Assembly (NCBI GenBank): GCA_022497155.1
Contig: MU385720.1
Location: 186,001-250,000 of the forward strand
Direction: 5' to 3'
DNA: 64,000 bases
Origin: Whalleya microplaca
Taxonomy: Eukaryota; Ascomycota; Sordariomycetes; Xylariales; Xylariaceae
Position numbers and translations under genes: made by a program. Of the stretch, positions 1 to 11,200 are shown piece after piece. The notes below the pieces were generated by a model. The model was not told the DNA's origin. It worked only from the letters and a program-made list of their open reading frames with translations, and made no database searches. Every line of letters begins with the position of its first letter. The stretch's first letter is position 1.

Positions 1-1647
1 GTGTGAAATGCGGTACGACTCGATGAAGCATTACTACCTAACTTCGCCAGTTTACGAATGGCCTCAAAATGACTCACTAATATTCTGATTCAGATGAAAC
101 AAGACCGCAATGCCACCGGTGTATCAAAGCCAAGCTGAGATGTGGTGGGCCGCGCTCCATGACAATCATCCAGTATCAGAGCAAGCAAGATGGAGAGCAA
201 GCCATGCTGCCAAGCACAGAACTAGACCATCAGGCTAGCGCAATCGCGAGCTCGATAGTTCCATTGCAACCGGCGCCTGACATTCTCTCTAGTGTACGGT
301 TAAGTCTTTTGGAAGACAATGTTTTCACTTCCTACACTTACACTAAGCTCCTCATGGAGGACGTGCATGATTCTGTACTCCATGGCGTTGACAGACAGCT
401 AGCAGGTCAATGCTTTCTGGCTCTGTCAACCACCTATTTTGGAGCTGAACATCAGCAGCCTGCCTTAGTGAACAGAGGCCTGCGTCAGTACGGCTCTGCG
501 TTGAAGGAACTCAACGGAGCTCTTAGCAGTCAGTCCCGATGTCGCTCTTCTGATGTACTCGTGTCCATTACAATCATGGCTCTCTTTGAGGTATGTTTGG
601 ATCCTTTCTCATTGCTTCAAATAGTATGGACTGGGTCTCACAGCTATACAGTTCTTGATGTCGAGCCACGAGGATGGTTGGATAAGCCAGTAAGTGCATT
701 CCAGAGTTCTTGCCCATTCGACCACTATCTCATGAGTACACATTACTCTACTTCAAAGCTCCCACAGCCACCTAAAAATAGCAACTGCTAACTCTAAATG
801 TTATAGTGCCCGTGGGCTTGAAAGATTTATGGATCTTCAAGGTCCCAAGGCGTTCTCGTCATTGCCGGAATTATTCATCATTGAACATACCCAAGCTACG
901 ATCATCATGGCAGCTTTGGTCCTTCGCAAATCAACGGTTTTTTCAAGAGATGAATGGAAATATGTCCCGTGGAGTCTATATCCAGAACGCAAAACCCTCT
1001 TACATGATCTTTACGATATTCTAGCGGATTGCACCGAGCTATATGTCATGAGGGAAGATGCTGATACTATATACCTCGACAATCACGACTATTCTACGTA
1101 TCAGCCACTCCTTGAATATAGTGAAAGTATTCTTAAACAGGTTGAGGAGTGGGAACGCAACTGGTGGATTCAGAATCCCATTTGCTATGAAGAAGTTCCA
1201 GCAACAAGAGCTCCCCCACTTCTTCCCGGTACTGACAGCATACCAGTGTGGGAGACAGTCTTCCACTTTGCCTCCATATATCATGCTAATGCATACGGGT
1301 TGTTCAACGCAATCCTCCTTCTCCTTCTACAATTCCAGCAAGGGATGGTCAGCCTTGCCAGCTTCCCGGTGGTACCTGACCAAGGCGTGGAGGAACGGAT
1401 TCTTGCAGCTGGCATAGCAGTCTGCAAGAGCGTCGATTATCATGTCGAACACTCTCAAAACAGCGCCGCAAACCTGTTTCTTCTACTTCCTCTGCGTATG
1501 GCCCACGACCCTGTGGCTAAGAGATATCCTTCAGTCACATTGTGGCTCAATAAGATTCTCCAAGACATCCAGATTGGGCCGGCCACACGATGGGCCACGG
1601 CCAAGTATCTTCTCAAGATTGGACGCCAGCGTAAGGTAGATGTTTGA
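1..1647 (+). CDS. Zn2Cys6 fungal transcription factor, 5' truncated by window edge
   Basis: Nuclear DNA-binding regulator; target genes unknown. Exons read 1-12, 94-590, 652-689 and 807-1647, giving at least 461 residues. The joined exons 1 and 2 read KCDETRPQC then HRCIKAKLRC, the last four cysteines of a C6 binuclear zinc cluster; the first two lie left of the window. An intron splitting the cluster between the Cys and Asp of KCDE is common in this family. Introns are 13-93, 591-651 and 690-806. The third exon gives EDGW, and the second splice joins WISH to ARGLERF and LQGP, matching the usual middle-domain pattern. The C-terminal part (WKYVPW onward) is the helical regulatory domain (Fungal_trans_2-like). 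It stops 17 bp before the stop of the convergent gene on the other strand. The family call is firm; the regulated pathway cannot be told. Confidence 0.88.
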
Positions 1648-1664
1648 CTCAACAAGTTCTTCAT

Positions 1665-2780
1665 TCATCCATAAGATGGGTAGATGTTTTCGATGACCAG
1701 GTACTCAAACCTTTTGAGTTGCTCGTTCTGCTTGGCTTCTACCTTTCGATACACCTTTCGATCCGGCTTTCGCTCCAGTTTTCGATCTAGCTTTCGGGCC
1801 TCCTTCGCAAGCTTCTTTTGCATCTTCCCCTCTTGCTTGGAAACTCGCTTTATAACCTGCTTAGCGCTGAGCTTATCCATCATACCCTGCTGCTCAGCCG
1901 CAGGTGGTACGTTAGTCGTCAAAGGTGCAATATAGGGTGCCAGAGATCGCATGCGTCGATCTAGAAGACTTGTTGGTTGCGAATTATTCTCGCTCGATCT
2001 AAAGTCATGGTCATGTCAGCAACGTTCAGCTATATGGAGGTAGTTACCTAGCATGACTTACAATGGCGCCAAGAGCGCTTCTGGCAACCCGAGCAGAGCT
2101 GTCAACTCATCGTCCTTCTTCAGTGACACCTTCAACCCGCGAGGGTTGAGATAATCTCTGTTCACCCTGTCCAGAAACGCTTTCGTTCGCGCCACCGAGA
2201 TCCCGGCTGTTCCTACACCTGCTGCGGCGCGGACACCGAAGCTCGCTAATTGGGCCCAGTGATTGGGTCTAGATCGAGTCTTAGCCTTACGGTCCTGTAG
2301 CTCTGACGACATACCAACCCGATAATACTTACACCAATCCCAACACCATCCCCGCCATGTCTATAGCCTGTAAGGGAGGCGAGGCAGCTTGCGCCACGGA
2401 GAGATTATCCATCATCGCGACGAAGTCGACCTCATGGATGTCATATGACCGCAACACGGTGCTGTACGCACGAAGGAATGGATGTGGGAGCTCGAGACGA
2501 CTCGCTATGCCGATTCGCGGGATTACTACAGGCTTCTGAGGACCTTTGAGTTATCGGCTTCGAAACGACATAGTTGTCCTACACGTACCTCAAGCCTTGG
2601 GAATGTTACCGACTGGAAGTTACGTCGTGGAATCCAATCCAGACTTGCATCTATCAAAGTGGCTTCGTGTAGGGGATCAGGTTCTTGTAGAGAGTCGGCA
2701 CTACCGTGTGCCGTATGGTGTCCTGCGTACTGAGGCTCATAAGCTGTTATGCCGGTCATGGTCGTAGCCATATTTGTCAT
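1665..2780 (-). CDS. Fungal conserved hypothetical protein with Lys-rich coiled-coil C-terminus
   Basis: Function unknown. Four exons on the minus strand: 2780-2589, 2535-2333, 2268-2062 and 1998-1665 (introns 53, 64 and 63 nt), 311 residues. All junctions keep frame and restore continuous motifs: FPRLE joins KPVVIPRIG, and GLV joins PNHWAQLA. The middle reads as a recognisable fungus-specific family: FLRAYSTVL, a VDFVAMMDNL helix, SPPLQAIDMAGMVLGLVP, then NPRGLKV. Residues from about 225 onward are a Lys/Arg/Glu-rich helix (KLAKEARKLDRKLERK) that looks like a coiled coil or nucleic-acid-binding tail. No signal peptide; the GMVLGLV stretch is short and probably not a true TM helix. The ATG was chosen as first Met of the open exon, with a TATA box about 70 bp upstream. 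I recall such proteins as uncharacterised and multicopy in Pezizomycotina; no biochemical role can be given. Confidence 0.8.
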
Positions 2781-2847
2781 TGATATGCCAGGGTATACAG
2801 GATAGGGTCTAGTCTCAGTCTGGTTGAAGAAGGATCACAGTTCACAC

Positions 2848-2855
2848 TTATATAG
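2848..2855 (-). promoter_or_regulatory. Probable TATA box of the 1665-2780 gene
   Basis: Reads TATATAAG on the minus strand about 70 bp upstream of the ATG at 2780. Position and sequence suit a fungal core promoter; no expression evidence. Confidence 0.45.
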
Positions 2856-4285
2856 ATACTTCAAAGAGGGCAGTACAATATCCCTCTCCTCAACAGACCC
2901 CAACTAGGGTTATTCTTCGAACCATAGCCTCATCTCGATAGCGTCCAATGCAACACATCTCAATGCATGTAACGCTGACATGGCCAAGCCACTATACCCA
3001 AACCGGTTGATTTCTCGAAGGCGCACTATTCCGCTTTTGGTGGATTTCTCGATTTCAACTTGTCTAGGCGGTCTGATTGGCTGTATCCCACACAGCTCTT
3101 CGCCGCCCCACAAGGGCAGAGAAAGGAGGTGGGTATGATTGAATGGCTTCAAGAAACTACCTATCGTTCAATATACCACAACAGCCTGTTTTTTGGATGC
3201 TTGGTGGGTAAGACAGATGTGTTCGTCATCCGTAAGTACACCAGTAGAAGTCGTGTTTTTGACGGTGGTTAAGATATTTCAATCCCGCAGGGATTCTTTC
3301 CTAGCCTAAGAATTACCTACTGGTACATTAACTCATTACCACGAAAGTAGTAAACTCGTCCTTAGGTAGAAAAACATTTTAATGCTACAGATATCAGGCC
3401 ATTTGTCATTTTCGGTATGATAGTGTATACTAATGGTCACATTGACCTATCACTTATGTAGCCTTTTATTACAGTAAGACTACGTATAGCTACAATACCT
3501 ACAATCAGTAGCCAGCAGCCAGCAACATTTTGCACCAGCGCAAATGCCATGAAGCGGCTCCTCCATTTTTTCTATTATCTATCGATATATCCAATGACAC
3601 CCTTGTTCCCATCACGATGAAAAGTATAATGCTTCACCCTTGAGAGTGAGTTCAGAGATATGATATATCTTGCTGGCAGGCCCGGTCGACCCCGCCAGCC
3701 TTCTCAGTGACTGTCTTCCTCATGCAGTAGGTTGGCAAAAGGGCCACAAGATTGGTAAAGATATCAACTGAAGGGGTTCTAAATTCAAAATAAGACGTAC
3801 AGACCACACTTACAGACATTATTTTGAGCACTTTGCCAGGCTTGGGGGATGAAGTGCAATGATTCCTAACGGTATTTGCAAGGCAACAATAATATATCAG
3901 TCTAAGTAGATACAGGCGAAATGGATATCCTTAGACATAAGTTTGGTAACGCGTTTGACTTGAAAGCTTGTTCATGACCTACTTGTGAGCAATTGAACCA
4001 TATGTTGTCTTGGTATAACATATATAGATTAGCAATGGAGGTATGTTATGAACCGACATCTAATGTATAGTATATAATATGTATGCTCGGTTTCAGCAGA
4101 ATCTTTTTTTGATAGTCAAGCACTATTCGATTTATTGCGCGTCATAATTATTTGTCAGGATAGTTCAGTACGTATCGACGAAATAAGTTGCTCAATCACT
4201 TTCTTCTGTGAATCATCGGCTTGATAAAAAGGGGTTTGGGTTTCCCCCCACCATACAGTAGTAAAAGTCACTCAATAGCTGACTG

Positions 4286-4431
4286 TCATGAGATGAGCTG
4301 TCACAACAGTTGTTGCCCAAACAACTAACGACGAGAACATCTGTCACGAGATGAACGTATGAGGTAGCATAACAACGCAGTTGTGGCGCGAAGATCTAAC
4401 TCTAACTAAAAGGGTTGTTCTCCGAACAACC
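4286..4431. repeat. Direct repeats plus perfect hairpin; possible LTR remnant
   Basis: The 13-mer TGTCAYGAGATGA occurs twice, at 4287-4299 and about 4342-4354. A perfect 8-bp stem with a 3-nt loop (GGTTGTTC-tcc-GAACAACC) lies at 4413-4431 and is followed at once by TTATATA. The layout resembles a Copia-type LTR promoter region, but no internal domain, second LTR or target-site duplication is visible, so a solo or degraded LTR is only a possibility. Confidence 0.3.
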
Positions 4432-4596
4432 TCTTATATACATGAACCTAACAAAGAAGCCCTGACAACATCTTCTCTATACACAAAGCGTAAGAGAGGA
4501 TTCTTCGTTTGTTCGTTTGTAACATTGAAAGTTGAGAGGAGCTGTTTGCTAAGTATATCGCAATTGTTCGTCATACAGCTGGAAGTGTGTCCAAAT

Positions 4597-4604
4597 TATA
4601 AAAG
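4597..4604 (+). promoter_or_regulatory. Probable TATA box of the 4713 gene
   Basis: TATAAAAG, about 109 bp upstream of the ATG at 4713. Good match to the TATA consensus. Confidence 0.4.
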
Positions 4605-4712
4605 ATAAGAAATCCGCACTCAGCTAACCAGAGCATACCTCGTCAATAACAGCCAAATTTACACAGACAACAGATATCTTAGACACTGAAGCATTCACTA
4701 TAACTTTTTAAC

Positions 4713-5498
4713 ATGTCAGGATACCAGCACTCAGGTCCAATTGGGAACTTTCAAACAGGCTCAGCCATGCGCGCCAGCCAATGGTTTAGGTCAACCACGC
4801 ACAGCACTAGAGGCACCACTTCATCAAACTGGCGATCTCGAAACGACCAACCCCAAAGTTCCAGCACCCAGAGCTCGGCAGACCGTGACTCCTTCTGGAG
4901 TCCGTATGAGGACGGCAACCCCCAGTCTCGATTCTCGGATCGACAACCGCTCCGGTGGGCTGATCTCCGCAGCGCGCTCGCTCTCGACGACCATGCCCAA
5001 GCACAGGCTCTCGTACACATAAAACCAGTCCAAGACGCCTGGGGCGCCTACAAATGTGAGTACCTGCTTCACCATCCCGATGCCGATCTCCCCGATATCG
5101 CACAGATCTGGCGGTGCGTGTACCTTGCCGAGCAGAGGTTGGCCGCTGCGTCGCCTACTACCTCGCCAGAACAGCGGATCCAGAAGGAGGACTATACGCT
5201 GATGTTGGTGGGACCGCGGGCCGACCAGAGCGCTCATACGGCGCTCTTCTGCGTTCGAATCCTTCGGTTTTTCAACAGTGCGGAGGGGCAAATGTTTGAT
5301 TACTTTCGCGACCTGGAGCCAGAGAAACCGGAATACGAGGTTGATTTCTTGAAGATCCGGATCTCGGGGGCGTGGGAACTGCTGTGTTTCCTGCAGGTAG
5401 CCGATCACAGGAATGGATACCCATCGCGGGAGGAAAATCCAACGTTCAAGGCCGATGATGAGGATCCTGAGGCGTCCTATGGAGCTAGGAGGAGATAA
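4713..5498 (+). CDS. Orphan hypothetical protein, 261 aa
   Basis: Not recognised. Single exon, ATG to stop, 261 residues. Residues 1-75 are low complexity, rich in Ser, Thr, Gln, Arg and Gly, and probably disordered. Residues 80-240 look folded: WADLRSALALDDHAQAQ, a long helical part with IWRCVYLAEQRLAAA, then EDYTLMLVGPRADQS and FDYFRDLEPEKPEYEV. The C-terminus is acidic then basic (DDEDPEASYGARRR). No signal peptide or TM helix is evident. Its GC content is clearly higher than the flanking DNA, and codon use looks like the conserved genes here, which supports real coding. It stands alone, with more than 1.9 kb of non-genic DNA before it and 2.7 kb after, so context gives no clue to its role. 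Confidence 0.65.
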   Translation: MSGYQHSGPIGNFQTGSAMRASQWFRSTTHSTRGTTSSNWRSRNDQPQSSSTQSSADRDSFWSPYEDGNPQSRFSDRQPLRWADLRSALALDDHAQAQALVHIKPVQDAWGAYKCEYLLHHPDADLPDIAQIWRCVYLAEQRLAAASPTTSPEQRIQKEDYTLMLVGPRADQSAHTALFCVRILRFFNSAEGQMFDYFRDLEPEKPEYEVDFLKIRISGAWELLCFLQVADHRNGYPSREENPTFKADDEDPEASYGARRR

Positions 5499-8252
5499 GG
5501 GATGAAAAACTCATGTAGTTGGCACCTACATGCTTTCGGTTGATAAATTGTTGCCATGCTGATCTTTTAGTTATGACTTATTGTCACCAATAGAGTGGAA
5601 TGTCTTCATGGTACTACTGATTGAATAGTACAAGCTATAACAGGCGTTGTGTAAGCTGCACTAATTTACTTCACACTTTGCTGTATAGAGCGTGATCTCG
5701 GGTCAATTTGAAGTCTGAAGGTGGTGATACATAGTACCGAATACAGTAGAAAACTCCTGGATACAGTTGATGCAATACCTAGTAGATGTGCCTCATTTAG
5801 AATTAATAATGCTGATGTAGACCATAGTGATCTAAAAATTGCCGTTCAGTTGTTGAAATCATCCACGTCATTCTGGAAACAGGACCATCCTGGCAAAGAG
5901 TTAAGATATTAAGTCTAGCAAGTTACCCCCTAGCGTTGCTCACCAGTACCTCCTGATGGATGGATAATGTAGGTTGTATAACTGTTCAAATCGAATGGTT
6001 ACAACGTTGGCGATGCTGTAGCATTTTTCTGTGATTGGAGAGGTAAAGCCAAGTGGTCAGAGCCTGATTTTCAACATGCGATCAATATGACAAAGAACAA
6101 GCGTCGAGGAGACCAGGGGGGCAGTTACTCAGACGGCAGTGTGTAGGAACGCGAATATAGCTACGGCCCGACGAACTGGAAGAAGCACTCCTATTGTGGC
6201 ATCGCTTCCGGGAGTTAAATTCGGACACGACAGTGGATGGATGGCTTGACTCCTCAATCCAGATCTCTATATATTAGGCCTACCAGCCTTACAAGCGCTC
6301 TCAACGCAAACCCTCGCCTATATCACCTTTGTTACTCGCTTTGAAGATCGCCACTATGTCTAGTCATTAAAAAGTACATCCATAGGTCGTTTGGAACCAT
6401 GTTTTGAACATTCTGCACGATTGCTAGGGCACTGAAGATAATGTATAGGGGTAGGGCAGTCCGACAGTGAGTTGATAGATCAGCTACAGGACCATACGGA
6501 TATTTTAGTCCGATCATGCATTTTATGTCTTAGGAAGCAGTCATGTCCAACGTCATTCATTTTGTCATATTGTTCAATATGGCTAGATATTTTATTCAAG
6601 TTGACCTAATCAATAGCTTCAGTTCACACGACTTTTGATAGGCATTAGCTATCACGCCCGCTTCCGGTCGAAGTGCGTTATGCTTCAATAATATTACCTA
6701 GTGAGTTGATATGAAATTGAATGGAAACATCGTAGCTTTTCATATAGCCGAGTATGTCATGAAATGGATTGTTAGTGTACATTACAGTATAGAACGTGAA
6801 TACCGCGTCTGCCCCGCCGGCCCTACGCAAGCTTCTGGAGGTGTGTAGGCAATTCAGGATGGCTAACTTCCTAGACAGTGATGAATACATGAACAATATA
6901 TGTGCAAAGCGCGTGCGGTAGCCTCCTGCGGGTTGCCTCCAACCCCGAAATCGCCATCATCTTTTCCCAGTTCGGAGCCCTCGGGGTCCTGAGCCCTATC
7001 TTCAACATGTTCTCTTCAAGCATCACCTAGTCCTCCAGTGACACTTCCAACGCTTTAATGATTACCATGAAGTGTAGCTCTATGGCTGTATAGTCATGAT
7101 CCTAAATATAGTCTAACCGTAATTCATGCATTTTAGAAGACTCGAGTACTCATAGCTACTGGGCTAGAGCTTACTGTCTTAAGTACCGTGAATATTATTT
7201 GCTATATCTGTATCATATGATTTCCCAAGGACAAGCACATGGATACTAGTACCATCCTAGCCACAAGGATATTCTCTCACCCGTTTCCATCCCGGTAGTT
7301 TTCCCGTTACGCAGTGTGCATGCATTTGTTTTCGTACCAGTGGGCCCCAGTCCAGCCTCGAAACTCATGCCTGTTGAAACGAAGCAAAAGCTTCGGAATC
7401 GGACTGAGCGACTCGTTCTCTAGGTTCAATGTCCCCGATTCCCTAACGTCGAAGAAATATGTACCGGAAGAATCACACTGAAGGGAGGACGGCCGCGGGG
7501 ACTGAAGACGTCAAAGTTTACAGATGCTGGTGACAGTTATTTAGCAAAGGGAGTACTCTATCATGTACAGGTAGTTACACGATATAATTATTGACTCTGC
7601 CTCCTTTCAGCCCAGATCCGATGACTACAGCCGACAACAATAACAGAGGATTTCTCACGTCTCTAGTGTTGAGGGTCGGTAAAGTATCAGGCAAATCTCT
7701 ACCAAAATGTTGTGTATGCCTACACTTAGTGGGAGGAACACCCAAGCGCCAGATCGATATAAACCTTAAGCCTACTCGTCATGGCGTTACCGAAGTCACA
7801 TAAACTCAACATGTTTATACTTAGGTTACTGACTGTTAACAATATTATTGTATTCACACCCTAACCTGTCAAAGATGGTCATAACCACCAGTCCCTGTAC
7901 CCCCAGGGAAACTACCTATAGCCGCATCATTATGATGTATGTATCTAACCGCCAACCGAGGGCCATGCTCGTTGCTGAACCGTTTGTATGCTAATATGTG
8001 CCAGATTCGCTGATGTCTCGTAAAGTCTATAAATTCCCTGACCCCCGAATGAATGCCATGCCGCCAAAATGCGGTTTGAGGTGCCAAGTTTTTAAATCCG
8101 CCTGCCTAGCCATCATCCCTTCTTCCATCCGACCTTCGAGCCAAACGCCTCGCAATTAATATCAACTATGAATAGAACTGTGGTGGTCCAGTCATGATGA
8201 CAGACGAGTGGTTTCGTGGGGACTTCTTGTGTGAGTGTTCGGTTTGAAGCTG
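5499..8252. other. Gene-free AT-rich stretch
   Basis: Frames are short and many open only from non-ATG codons. I see no domain motif, tRNA, or transposase-like sequence. The right end is the 3' flank of the histidine kinase gene. Confidence 0.6.
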
Positions 8253-11200
8253 CTATGCCGCAGCTTCTGCGTAGGGGGCATGGATATCGACTAGCTGCTC
8301 CATTCTGGGAATAAGTTCGGGCATGCGAAACGGTTTTGAGATAACATCGTCCTACATAGTCTGTTAGCATCGTCATATGTTAGTTTTCTACGTTGAAGCA
8401 ACTTACAACCCCTGCGGCCTTGGCATCCTCGATTTGCTCTGGCCGCGCATACGCCGTGACGGCGATAATAGGGATATGGCTGACGATGGTGCCATCTCGT
8501 TCGAGCTCCCGAATCTTACGAGCACAAGTCATACCATCCATTACAGGCATTTCAAGATCCATTAATATGATAGAGATGTCATCTCCGGAATCTTCCTTGC
8601 CAGTCCAGAATCGAGATTGTTGTAGCACCTCCAAAGCTTCACCTCCGTGGTTCGCCACTTTGGTGCTATTTCCAATATTACGGAGCGATCTCTGAAGCAC
8701 TTTCTGATTCACGAGATTATCCTCGACTATGAGCACGTCGAACAGGCGTCGACCGTCTTCCGAAAACCGCGGTTTGGAAGCAGCGTTCTTAGCGGACAAA
8801 CTTAGCATATCGCGGATTTTAGACTTCGGCTGCCTCGTCTCAATGGTCGTCGAGGATCCCGGGGCGCGTGTCAATGGCGGAGCGGTCGGCATTGTCTGTG
8901 CCTCAGGTGGTGGGCCGTTCCTTTTTCTACTCTGGATATAGAAAGAGAACGTGCTCCCGAGGCCCTTTTGTGAAGCCACTCCGATCTGTCCACCTTGCAA
9001 CTCAGTCAGAATTCTGGAGATAAACAGACCCAAGCCAGATCCGCCGTACTGGACGTGAGTACGAGGGGTAGCTTGCGAAAAGCGTTGGAACAGCAGCTTT
9101 CTCTCATGTTCATCAAGGCCCCTGCCAGTATCTTGAACAGAGAAATGAAGATTGACCTTTTCTCCAGTACCCCAGTCAGGATTCTCTGTCATGTCTTCCC
9201 TATCGGAACGATCACGTGGGAAATACTCGATCCCAGAATCAGTTTTCTCTGACACTTCCCTAGAAGCATCAAGAGTCACAATGATCGATCGCTCGTGGCG
9301 GGATTGGGTGAACTTGATAGCGTTCGTCATCAGGTTGATTAAGACTTGCATGAGCCGTGAAGGGTCAAGTTTGACCCAGTCAATGCCCATGTCAAGATAG
9401 CGATTCTTAACTTGAAACTTCATCTCGATACCGTTTGTGTTAAGTTCGCCTTCAAACATTTTCAAGACACGTTGTACGACGGTCAGCGGTTGCACATCGA
9501 TGGGCGTCACGAGTAGCAACTGTGAGTCTAGCTTAGAAAGCGTCAGGATGTCGTCGACTATACGCTTTTGGTGGCTCGCGCAGAGCGTTATGGTGTTAGC
9601 TGCTTCCAAGCAACCTTCCAGCGCAAGTTTCAGTTGCTCGCTTTGCTGACTGCCCTCGCCAGAGGCTCTATAACTCGCAAAAGTGTTAGATATTTCATCT
9701 GCACATTGGAGGATCGCGCTTAGTGGATTACGCATTTCGTGACTCGTGATGTCGATGAAGTTCTCTTGCTGCCGCTTGAGTTCGACTGCTTCTTCCCGTC
9801 GATGCATTTGGATCTGTTCGGCCAGTTTTTGTTGAGAAATATTCGTGATACACCCAAAAATCCCTTTAATACCACCACTGGAGTCTTTTTCGGGGTAGGC
9901 GCTCATCAGCACCCAGGTGTCTATCAGGTTGTCTCCATCGTGGCGGCAGTATTTAAATCTAAATTCGTGGGTAATGGCAACCTTGTCGTTTAGTAGATCA
10001 TGCCACACCATTTCTAATGCAGGCCGGTCTTCCTCCTTGACACTGTCCATCCAATTATTGACGCTTTCTGATCTGTTATGTCTCGATATATCCCACCACA
10101 TATCATTACAATAGGTGATGTGACCAAAATGGTTGGCGATGAACATCCCGACTGGGGCAAATTCAGCCATTCTCGTGAACTTCAGTTCGCTTTCCTCCAC
10201 CTCTTGCGTCCGAAGGTGCAGTTGCTTAGTCAACTCCTGGCGATCCGCTGCCGCCATCTGGGCTGCCTTCTGCCCACGACGTATCTCCTCTTCGAACAAG
10301 ACTACCGACGCTAACGAGGTCGCAAGCTGGCGAGACAACAAATTGATAAACAGTTCGTAGTCTCCATCGTAGGGTCGTCTTGGATTAACACCCATGACTA
10401 TAAAACCAACCACACTTTCGCTACCGGTGGTTGGGTGAACTGGGAAGATGACAATGGAACTACATGGATCACCACGACCTCTCCAGTCAAACCCGTCCAT
10501 GAAGCCTTCTGGGAGTGTTCCATTGTCTGCTGACAAAATGATGGGCCGTCCAGCGTTCGACATTGATTCGCGCATGTAAGGGGCAAAGCCTTCATTACTT
10601 GTCCTCAAGTCCAAGGATGGTATCAACAGGTGGTGTCCCTGGGGTACACCAAGGGAGGCCTCGAGCATCAGCTGTGGGGGATTAACCCAGCTCCCTGAAT
10701 GCATTGACGACACATCGCTCTCAGTATCCTCAGTCACAGAATAGACCATGTTGAATGGCACATCATCTTCGTTGTACTCGAGACCCTTGTTGACCTGGCT
10801 CCAGAAACTTTTAATATCACGAGCCAGCGCAGTCTTCTCCCCAACTTCGCGTAAGGTAAGCATCCTTCTCTCGGCAACCTTTCGTCTCGTGTTCTCAAAA
10901 GAGGGATTGTAGAGACCGACAACGGAACCGTCTTCACCGACGAGTGGCACGACAGACCAAGAAAACCAGGTTTCCTCATTAAAGCCATTGCGGTTCAGTA
11001 AAAGACGATCATCGTTCTTCATCGTCGCTTGGCCGGATTCCCACGCGCCTTCAAAGACAGGTTTTAGTTCATCCCAGATTTCACTCCAGGCCTCCTTATA
11101 GCTCTGGCCCATGAGCTTCGGGTGCTTAGCACCAGCCATACCAACATAAGCCTCATTATAGATAGCCGTAAACTCCCTGCCCCAATACATTGCGGCAGGG

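Larger units (their letters stand above)
2781..4712. other. AT-rich intergenic stretch with LTR-like remnant
   Basis: No convincing gene. Open frames are short, mostly lack an ATG and have no recognisable motifs. The proximal part holds the promoter of the minus-strand gene; the distal part (4286-4431) holds direct repeats and a hairpin listed separately; the promoter of the 4713 gene lies at the end. Confidence 0.6.
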
